13,881 bases of DNA from Candidatus Thorarchaeota archaeon (GTDB taxonomy: Archaea; Asgardarchaeota; Thorarchaeia; Thorarchaeales; Thorarchaeaceae), in NCBI GenBank assembly GCA_004524595.1, contig SDOA01000109.1:1-13881 (forward strand), read 5' to 3'. The stretch's first letter is position 1, and the number at the start of each line of letters is the position of its first letter. The position numbers were made by a program, and so were the translations under genes. This document shows, in pieces, positions 1-4,333 of the stretch. The notes under the pieces are model-generated. The model was not told the origin of the DNA. It did not search any database and worked only from the letters and a program-made list of their open reading frames with translations.

Positions 1-132
1 GTTCTTGATTGATTTCTTTCCTGTCTTAACATCTTCAGTCAGTTGATCCGTTGATAATTTCTCTAACGTCTTCAGCAAAGGTTCTCTACATGTACTATTG
101 TGATTAATGAGCATCTCTATACAGGCCTTCAT
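1..132 (-). CDS. Unrecognised protein, 3' end beyond the left edge
   Basis: An open minus-strand frame starts at ATG 132-130 and runs 44 codons to the window edge without a stop. It reads MKACIEMLINHNSTC and then a lysine-rich stretch. I do not recognise the family. The composition (amphipathic, Leu/Lys/Glu-rich) suits a helical protein. The same frame is open upstream of the ATG, through the tRNA 3'-end copy at 209-237 and back to a TAG just above it. The stretch between (reading FYLSYGAYSASTNQIRDQ) looks protein-like, so the gene may have lost its N-terminus where the tRNA copy now lies. No Shine-Dalgarno is visible before the ATG. It could equally be the tail of a decayed gene. Confidence 0.4.
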   Translation of the reverse strand, partial: MKACIEMLINHNSTCREPLLKTLEKLSTDQLTEDVKTGKKSIKN

Positions 133-208
133 AAATCTAAGATTACACTGATCCCTTATCTGGTTCGTGCTAGCTGAATAAGCTCCATAAGACAGATAGA
201 AAAGAGAG

Positions 209-237
209 TGGCGCCCCCGCCGGGATTCGAACCCGGG
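209..237 (-). pseudogene. tRNA-Asp 3'-end copy (T arm, acceptor strand, CCA)
   Basis: The minus strand carries a complete T stem-loop, the acceptor 3' strand CGGGGGC, discriminator G and encoded CCA. It is identical to the 3' end of the intact tRNA-Asp at 2398-2534; the exact match is 32 nt including flanks (238-207 against 2505-2536). The 5' side lacks the conserved U8, A14 and G18G19 of a tRNA. Two inverted repeats (271-284, and 239-244 with 263-268) and a CCCTCC-like stretch near 289-295 crudely imitate D, anticodon and acceptor arms. It is most simply a tRNA fragment left by recombination. A split-tRNA 3' half or badly degenerate tRNA is possible but less likely. Confidence 0.65.
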
Positions 238-350
238 TTTCAACTAAGAATCTGAAAATATTGTTGAACGTTTCATCCATGAAATATCGGAGGGCGACAA
301 CTTATGGGTGTATTGAACACAGTTAGTGTGCGCAGCCTCTACTTTGAGGT

Positions 351-1190
351 CTATTTTCGAGCTTCAACAACTTCAAGGTTTTTATCAAGATTCTTTTTTC
401 CACCTGACAGAGACTCATGGAACACGATGTCCTTGAATCCAATCTCTCTAATTATTTGCTCAAGGTTCTCTCGTGTATATGCAACCATGCTTGATGCGTG
501 GAGAGTTACATTGTTGGTTTCAGCGTCTATGATGAGATATCTTGTGGTGGCAACGTGTTTCTCTTGATCCCAGAAGTTCTCCATCAGGCACAGGTGTGGT
601 TTCGGACTGAACAGCCCCTCCTGTGATGAGTACCATGAAGCTGGACTTATTCCCGCCCGTTTTACAGTTTCATACCTATTGGGTTCAGCAATGAAAAGAC
701 CGCCTTCTTTCAGTGAATCGTATGCCTTTTTGAGCACGCGTTTCATGTCCACTGGTTTGAAGACGTTGAATTCACCGTAGATAAATAATACAAGATCATT
801 ATTTTCTCTGTAATCTGCAGTCCTGATATCCTCAAGAACATAATCAATCTCGACCTCTTCTTTGATAGCCTGTTCTCTGGCATATCTGATGGAAGCAGGA
901 CTGAAGTCTATCCCCCTACAGCTATGTCCAAGCTTGGTCAACCGGTTTGAGTATAACCCAGGTCCACAGGCTAGGTCCAGTATTTTTGATGGTTTTCCTC
1001 CTAACTTGTTGTGAATCCAATCAACGTGTTTATCGATTATATCGAATCTTCTGCTGGCGAGATCGTGTTCCTGTGTAAGGTGATGCTTAAGCATCCCCTC
1101 ACTAAATGCTGAGTCGTTCCAAGGAATCTTCTCACCCTCACTCCAAGGCTCAGGAGTTTCGACTCTTTTTATTAAATGCATTATATTCAT
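351..1190 (-). CDS. Class I SAM-dependent methyltransferase
   Basis: The predicted product is a soluble 279-residue protein that would transfer a methyl group from S-adenosylmethionine to an unknown substrate. Motif I, ILDLACGPG, lies at residues 70-78 and is followed by GIDFSP with the acidic ribose-binding Asp near residue 95. The remainder fits a Rossmann-fold methyltransferase with C-terminal beta strands. No extra domain indicates the substrate. I chose ATG 1190-1188; a TTG three codons upstream (1199) and an ATG three codons downstream (1181) are alternatives. An AT-rich TATA-like stretch (about 1211-1231, read on the minus strand) sits about 25-35 nt before the ATG and no Shine-Dalgarno is seen, so the message may be leaderless. 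The gene stands alone between two direct repeats of a tRNA 3' end (209-237 and 1319-1342), suggesting that it was inserted or is mobile. Fold assignment is secure; substrate is unknown. Confidence 0.85.
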   Translation of the reverse strand: MNIMHLIKRVETPEPWSEGEKIPWNDSAFSEGMLKHHLTQEHDLASRRFDIIDKHVDWIHNKLGGKPSKILDLACGPGLYSNRLTKLGHSCRGIDFSPASIRYAREQAIKEEVEIDYVLEDIRTADYRENNDLVLFIYGEFNVFKPVDMKRVLKKAYDSLKEGGLFIAEPNRYETVKRAGISPASWYSSQEGLFSPKPHLCLMENFWDQEKHVATTRYLIIDAETNNVTLHASSMVAYTRENLEQIIREIGFKDIVFHESLSGGKKNLDKNLEVVEARK

Positions 1191-1318
1191 GATTAACAAG
1201 AAGTTTGACGAGTATATTACTCTAAAAAACTTGGTATCGCTTCGTTTCCAAATTCAGAAACAGTATTTTAATTTAACACACAGGACTTACACTGGAGTAG
1301 CAATAGTAAAAGAAAGAG

Positions 1319-1342
1319 TGGCGCCCCCGCAGGGATTTTCAG
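1319..1342 (-). repeat. Decayed second copy of the tRNA-Asp 3' end
   Basis: On the minus strand CCA, discriminator G and the acceptor strand CGGGGGC are intact, but the T arm has lost its stem and the TTC loop. Sixteen bases (1315-1330) match 205-220 exactly, and the following GGGATT also matches after one substitution. Both copies have the same orientation and share A/G-rich flanking bases. They form direct repeats about 1.1 kb apart around the methyltransferase gene. This looks like an old attachment-site or recombination scar. Confidence 0.6.
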
Positions 1343-1379
1343 GGATCACGGAAATCATGAACACCTTTTGAATCCTGTT

Positions 1380-1808
1380 TTACTGAACCCCAAGATATTT
1401 TCTAACATTCTCCTTGGTAATAGTCATTACAATTCCTATAATCGCTAGAAATACTGTAGTAATAACGATGTGTATGAAATAAAGTACACTAGCTATAACA
1501 CCGATACAAACGAGGAGAACAATGAATAAACCAACATGTTTCCAATTCAGATTCTTTTCTGCTTGTCTTTCTTTTGGTTTAAGATCGACTATTGGAAATT
1601 TTACTCCAGTTAGCTCTTCAGGTTTAACACGTATAAGATGTACCTTGATTAGTTTGTCCTTAGATATGGCTCGTATATTCGAAAGTATTAAACAACGTCT
1701 CTGTCTGAGGTCAAAACCATATGATCCTTCGAATTCATGGATTCCTTTTTTCTTAAAATATGCATTCGTTTCTTGAAAACGGTCTTCAAAAACATCATTT
1801 TCTTTCAC
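1380..1808 (-). CDS. Small membrane protein, possibly the C-terminal part of a TGA-interrupted gene
   Basis: This 142-residue frame has a soluble N-terminal part (residues 1-90, Lys/Arg/Glu-rich) and two hydrophobic segments at about 91-111 and 112-130, ending in a short basic tail. A hairpin membrane anchor with the N-terminal domain on the cytoplasmic side is the likely topology. I do not recognise the family. The only start is a GTG at 1808. The same frame continues upstream past a single TGA (1832-1830) into another open stretch that begins with ATG at 1961. The true gene may therefore be 193 codons with a nonsense codon, and the GTG may not be a natural start. No Shine-Dalgarno precedes the GTG. 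Confidence 0.5.
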   Translation of the reverse strand: MKENDVFEDRFQETNAYFKKKGIHEFEGSYGFDLRQRRCLILSNIRAISKDKLIKVHLIRVKPEELTGVKFPIVDLKPKERQAEKNLNWKHVGLFIVLLVCIGVIASVLYFIHIVITTVFLAIIGIVMTITKENVRKYLGVQ

Positions 1809-1829
1809 GAGAAATAAATCGAAATTTTC

Positions 1830-1961
1830 TCAATCAACTTCCCAAGTTGAAATATTTATCCTTACATGACGTTCATCTTCGAAAGTTATTACTACGAAAT
1901 CTCCTGCCTCAACGAGTATTTCATCTGAGAATTCTCTTCCCACGAATTCTATAAACTCCAT
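1830..1961 (-). CDS. Short ORF in frame with the downstream membrane protein
   Basis: ATG 1961-1959 opens a 43-residue frame rich in acidic and beta-forming residues (starts MEFIEFVGREFSDEILVEAG; later VVITFEDERHVRINISTW), ending in TGA at 1832-1830. Seven sense codons in the same frame lead straight to the GTG of the 1380-1808 ORF. The segment reads like the first strands of a globular domain that would continue in the next ORF. I interpret the pair as one gene broken by a stop, or read through at TGA. As an independent 43-residue protein I cannot assign it a function. Confidence 0.4.
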   Translation of the reverse strand: MEFIEFVGREFSDEILVEAGDFVVITFEDERHVRINISTWEVD

Positions 1962-2051
1962 CTCAATACTTATGAGCCAACATTCATGTAAGAACTAAAT
2001 CTTTTCGCTGGTCTTTCAAATCACCTTCACACTGGACTTATGATTATTTTC

Positions 2052-2150
2052 CTAGATCACACCTAAAATTAACGACTCACTTTCATCATAGATCAGCTTA
2101 CTACACAAAGCACAATAGACTAACCCCTCAGGATTGTCCGACTGATTCAT
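2052..2150 (-). CDS. Tiny CxxC ORF
   Basis: A 32-codon frame starts at ATG 2150-2148 and ends at TAG 2054-2052. It contains one CxxC pair in the sequence YCALCSKLIYDESES. A good Shine-Dalgarno-like AAAGGAG lies just before the ATG, inside the end of the upstream ORF, and the two overlap by 23 bp in different frames. One CxxC alone is half a zinc site. It might be a real mini-protein or the frameshifted tail of the ORF at 2128-2277, which supplies the other cysteines and histidines. Confidence 0.3.
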   Translation of the reverse strand: MNQSDNPEGLVYCALCSKLIYDESESLILGVI

Positions 2151-2277
2151 TCTCCTTTAAACAATCGTAATGATGCCACGGTCCTCTCTTATCACCGGCC
2201 ATCTCAATGTAGAGCTCATTATAGTGTATAGGTTTGCCGCATCGTTTGCAAATGTCAACAATATTAGATTTGGACAT
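2128..2277 (-). CDS. Small zinc-binding protein (treble-clef-like)
   Basis: This 49-residue ORF starts at ATG 2277-2275 and contains C10-x2-C13 near the N-terminus and H35, H36 and C39 near the C-terminus (HHYDCL). The spacing of CxxC, about 22 residues, then HHxxC is that of small treble-clef or PARP-finger-like zinc domains, which usually bind nucleic acid or protein. Length, start and cysteine pattern are seen directly; zinc binding is inferred. It sits at the head of the minus-strand group, overlaps the next tiny CxxC ORF, and its start is about 120 nt from the divergent tRNA-Asp gene. No strong Shine-Dalgarno is visible. Confidence 0.45.
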   Translation of the reverse strand: MSKSNIVDICKRCGKPIHYNELYIEMAGDKRGPWHHYDCLKENESVGQS

Positions 2278-2354
2278 GAATACGAATATCATCCTGCAGA
2301 TATTAAAGCAAACTGCTCATTGAAACGGAGCTAATGTAAAATGAATGTTCTCAA

Positions 2355-2378
2355 CCGATGAGTTTAATAGAAAATCGG
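2355..2378 (+). promoter_or_regulatory. TATA-type promoter of tRNA-Asp
   Basis: TTTAATAG at 2363-2370 is a good archaeal TATA box. Its distance predicts a start a few bases before the tRNA 5' end at 2398. The box is bracketed by the short inverted repeat CCGAT (2355-2359) and ATCGG (2374-2378), which could bind a dimeric regulator or be chance. Confidence 0.5.
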
Positions 2379-2397
2379 ATTTGCAGCAATCAAATGG

Positions 2398-2534
2398 GCC
2401 CCTGTGGTGTAGTTCGGCCAATGTTATAGAACTTCTCTAACATCCGAAATAGCATTCAAGACTGTCAATCCAAGCGGATTGGCGCTTGAAGCGGACCTCT
2501 TGAGACCCGGGTTCGAATCCCGGCGGGGGCGCCA
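2398..2534 (+). tRNA. tRNA-Asp(GTC) with two introns
   Basis: Acceptor GCCCCTG (2398-2404) pairs with CGGGGGC (2524-2530), followed by G73 and encoded CCA. The T arm is perfect. Anticodon stem CAAGA (2457-2461) pairs with TCTTG (2498-2502); the loop is CTGTCA + C with anticodon GTC at 2464-2466. Discriminator G and GGTGTAG in the D arm are typical of archaeal tRNA-Asp. Intron 2 (2468-2496, 29 nt) is at the canonical 37/38 site, with 3-nt bulges CAA and ACC, a 4-bp central helix CUGU/GCGG and an inner CAAGC/GCTTG hairpin. Intron 1 (about 2420-2450, 31 nt) is in the D loop just before A21: helix TTCGG/CCGAA, bulge CCA, inner stem ATGTTA/TAACAT. Removing both gives a standard 77-nt tRNA with D stem GUGU/GCAU. 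Confidence 0.92.
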
Positions 2535-2535
2535 C

Positions 2536-2542
2536 TTCTTTT
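2536..2542 (+). terminator. Oligo-T terminator after tRNA-Asp
   Basis: TTCTTTT directly follows the encoded CCA of tRNA-Asp. T-rich tracts of this kind terminate archaeal RNA polymerase. A related T-rich tail (TCTCTTTTC on the minus strand) follows the copy at 209-237. Confidence 0.4.
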
Positions 2543-2629
2543 CACGAAAGAGCCTTTCAACTAATAATGATGGACACACTCATATCATAATTTGCAATGA
2601 TTATTAAATCATGTCAGAGGGCTGGTGCC

Positions 2630-2758
2630 ATGAAAGATGATGATTCATTGGAGGAGGATCCATTAGCATATAACCCGTTGTCAATACGCTTCGATGAAAA
2701 GGACGAAATGGTACTGAGAGAGATGCAAGGTGAAGCCATTATGGTTGATCTTGATTAG
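2630..2758 (+). CDS. Small acidic ORF with in-frame TAG and open continuation
   Basis: ATG 2630 opens a 42-residue acidic frame (MKDDDSLEEDPLAYNPLSI, then REMQGEAIMVDLD) ending at TAG 2756-2758. The frame stays open for 32 more codons to TGA 2855-2857. TTATTAAAT at about 2600-2608 is a TATA-like box at the distance expected for a start at or next to the ATG, so the message may be leaderless. The phrase REMQGEAIMVDLD loosely recalls PqqD-type small proteins, but there is too little sequence to claim it. It may be a truncated or stop-interrupted gene, and I assign no function. Confidence 0.35.
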   Translation: MKDDDSLEEDPLAYNPLSIRFDEKDEMVLREMQGEAIMVDLD

Positions 2759-2838
2759 TACCCAGAACAATATGAGGACCAAGAACCTGAGACGGAGATG
2801 CTACAATACTCAATCGAGAAACCCTCGAGTGCCAAGCT

Positions 2839-3261
2839 ATGGCATGTGACAGTATGAACGAAATTGACAACATGGATGATGAATCAGGTTATGAGAAAAT
2901 GACATGGAATGAGGACATGGCTTATCATACTATCTTACTTGTTCCTGTCGAGATTCATAAGGTCCAAGGTCCAACTGGTTATTATCACAGATTCTGGGGA
3001 TATATCTGCCAGTCCTATCCTGATTCAGAATACCTAGAAGTCAAGAAAGCAACAATATCACTTCCCTCGAGTCTGTCCAAACGAATCGCGGCTTTCAGTG
3101 AAGATATGTTGAACTTGAAAGCTGATCCAATTGAAGGCTCAACAGTTCATATGATTCTCACAACGTATCATGGTTTGGAAGAGTTCGAGATCAAGGATGG
3201 CAAACGGAAGGCACACAAGTTCTGGAACACCAGAATCATTCTGGGACATCGATCCCCTTAA
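2839..3261 (+). CDS. Hypothetical protein, 140 residues
   Basis: The frame starts at ATG 2839; ATG 2854, five codons in, is an alternative. The product is acidic at the N-terminus (residues 1-28) and then has alternating hydrophobic and charged residues suggesting a mostly beta fold, including TILLVPVEIHKVQGPTGYYH and later VHMILTTYHGLEEFEI. There is no signal peptide, membrane segment or cysteine motif. I do not recognise the family. It begins 18 bp inside the open continuation of the preceding small ORF, in a different frame, and its last 26 bp overlap the opposing ORF at 3236-3604. No Shine-Dalgarno is visible. Confidence 0.55.
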   Translation: MACDSMNEIDNMDDESGYEKMTWNEDMAYHTILLVPVEIHKVQGPTGYYHRFWGYICQSYPDSEYLEVKKATISLPSSLSKRIAAFSEDMLNLKADPIEGSTVHMILTTYHGLEEFEIKDGKRKAHKFWNTRIILGHRSP

Positions 3262-3604
3262 CAAACTCAGGTCGCTCTTTTTCACCCACTTGTTCTTTCT
3301 TCTTGAGCTTGATTCTCACTGTGTGACCAGGTGCAAAATTTTGCATGGGAATTCCACGATACTCCCTTGATAACTCTCTCATTGCTTCACTTTCATTGAA
3401 GACAAGTCGGTCATCCTTATCTGAACCGTGATCAAACACTATAGTAATACGTCTATGGCCAACCGAATGAGCTACTTTATACACGCCTTCTAGTACCTCT
3501 ATGTCCATAATATAATGTTCAGTATCTACTAAATCAAGAAACTGCTTTTCTGAGAGTATCTCAACTCCCCAACAGAATCTATGATCTCTACCCGTACCTG
3601 CCAC
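3236..3604 (-). CDS. Hypothetical protein, 122 residues
   Basis: The minus-strand frame starts at GTG 3604-3602. The sequence has a central beta-rich part (RRITIVFDHGSDKDDRLVF, residues about 51-69) and a lysine-rich C-terminus (RIKLKKKEQ then EKERPEFVKG). No motif, membrane segment or family is recognised. The frame is open for another 14 codons upstream (ending STIYLV before the GTG) but contains no ATG, GTG or TTG there, so the N-terminus may have been lost. ATG about 33 codons in is another candidate start. The end overlaps the convergent 2839-3261 gene by 26 bp, so their 3' ends would be antisense to each other. Confidence 0.45.
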   Translation of the reverse strand: MAGTGRDHRFCWGVEILSEKQFLDLVDTEHYIMDIEVLEGVYKVAHSVGHRRITIVFDHGSDKDDRLVFNESEAMRELSREYRGIPMQNFAPGHTVRIKLKKKEQVGEKERPEFVKGIDVPE

Positions 3605-4058
3605 AAGGTAGATAGTTGATAATGCCCTTGCTAATCTTAGTATTCATCAAATTCTGAGAGGTGACGACACTGGTAAGGGAGAAGGTGGAACACAGAAGTT
3701 TCTCGTTGTTGAGGTTCACTCACAATATCATTGAAGAAATAGGTCAGTTCTATTAAAGTTGTCAAAGCAAAGCAGAAGCGGAACTAATTGACAATGCACG
3801 AAAATACGGTGCGGACAGATTACTGAGTACATTTATTACTGTGCGATGTGTATAATAGTGTGGCTCACACGGCCAAACTGCCTTAGCTGTTATGCCATTT
3901 TGATGTTTTATCGTAAGCCTTTTATGGCTACAAAATTCCCGTCCTCTGCTCAAACAGCACTGCTTCCCGCTCATGCATGGCTATAAGTTACATTTACGGG
4001 ACTAGTTGTCATGCAGAGACCACTGACGGTGGTTCAACTAGGACTTCCTAGACATCTA
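3605..4058. other. Gene-poor, apparently decayed stretch before tRNA-Lys
   Basis: No intact gene is supported here. Two plus-strand open fragments look like former coding sequence: one across about 3620-3743 (GDDTGKGEGGTQKFLVVEVH) and one across about 3765-3855 (KAEAELIDNARKYGADRLLST). They are in different frames, have no start codon and are broken by stops. The minus-strand frame at 3762-3974 is the antisense of the second fragment and is not credible. The right end (3981-4058) carries a TATA-like box, a hairpin and a CTAG cluster, listed separately. Confidence 0.45.
3981..4051 (+). promoter_or_regulatory. TATA box, hairpin and CTAG cluster upstream of tRNA-Lys
   Basis: CTATAAG at 3981-3987 is a TATA-like box and no better one lies closer to the tRNA. 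It predicts a start near 4008, so the tRNA precursor would carry a leader of about 50 nt. The leader region folds: CTAGTTG (4002-4008) pairs with CAACTAG (4035-4041), enclosing CCAC/GTGG (4020-4023, 4029-4032). Next comes a near-perfect inverted repeat CTAGGA/TCCTAG (4038-4051). CTAG occurs at 4002, 4038, 4048 and 4056. Its role is unknown: a processed leader, a small structured RNA or a binding site. Confidence 0.35.
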
Positions 4059-4167
4059 GGGCTCGTGGCGCAGACAGGTAGCGCTGCAGGCTTTTAACCT
4101 GACGAACAGGAGATTGCTCTCATGTTTCGGGGACTGGCCGCGGGTTCAAATCCCGCCGAGCCCGCCA
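4059..4167 (+). tRNA. tRNA-Lys(TTT) with a non-canonical intron
   Basis: Acceptor GGGCTCG (4059-4065) pairs with CGAGCCC (4157-4163), followed by G73 and encoded CCA. D stem GCGC/GCGC, loop with GG, T arm GCGGG-TTCAAAT-CCCGC. Anticodon loop CTTTTAA (4091-4097) gives anticodon TTT at 4093-4095. The anticodon stem starts GCAGG and is met directly by CCTG (4098-4101), so position 37/38 is not interrupted. The extra 31-32 nt lie after that, about 4102-4133, joining position 42 to C43 (4134) and variable loop TGGCC. The insert folds: AACA/TGTT enclosing GAGA-TTGC-TCTC, with CCUG able to pair with CGGG (4128-4131) as a central helix. The exact splice sites are uncertain by 1-2 nt. Confidence 0.88.
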
Positions 4168-4275
4168 CTAACCTGAGTATGAGTGTGGACCAAAAGCAGA
4201 ATTGGGAGAGCAAAAACAAACGGGGCGGCTATTGCAGCAGATGTGTGAGCTCGGATTTCTGGGTTCCATGCGTTG

Positions 4276-4288
4276 GGAAGCGTATATG
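4276..4288 (+). promoter_or_regulatory. BRE/TATA promoter of the rpoB operon
   Basis: GGAAGC (4276-4281) followed by GTATATG (4282-4288) resembles an archaeal BRE plus TATA box. A start about 25 nt downstream would leave a leader of about 25 nt carrying the Shine-Dalgarno-like GGTGTGATC (4320-4328) before ATG 4334. The rest of 4168-4333 shows no ORF of note and no rpoH. Confidence 0.45.
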
Positions 4289-4333
4289 CAAGCAGTAGTT
4301 CCCCCGTCCTTTACCTTCACGGTGTGATCATAA

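Noticed and set aside
304..567. Plus-strand 87-codon frame
   Set aside because: It lies antisense to the end of the methyltransferase, is rich in Ser/Arg/Phe as shadow frames are, and has no ribosome-binding site or motif.
1189..1371. Plus-strand 60-codon frame starting beside the methyltransferase start
   Set aside because: It runs through the methyltransferase promoter and the decayed tRNA copy (the AGVAPPQ-like part is translated tRNA sequence); there is no Shine-Dalgarno and no domain.
2630..2758. Assignment of the small acidic ORF to PqqD
   Set aside because: Only a short phrase (GEAIMVDLD) is reminiscent of PqqD. There is no radical SAM partner nearby and the length is too short to judge.
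3762..3974. Minus-strand 70-codon frame with several cysteines
   Set aside because: It is the antisense of the plus-strand fragment KAEAELIDNARKYGADRLLST, which looks more like true protein; the cysteines have no regular spacing.
1..4058. CRISPR array, transposase, integrase or toxin-antitoxin pair in the accessory region
   Set aside because: No regularly spaced repeats, no recognisable recombinase motif and no convincing toxin or antitoxin sequence were found; the only repeats are tRNA 3'-end copies.
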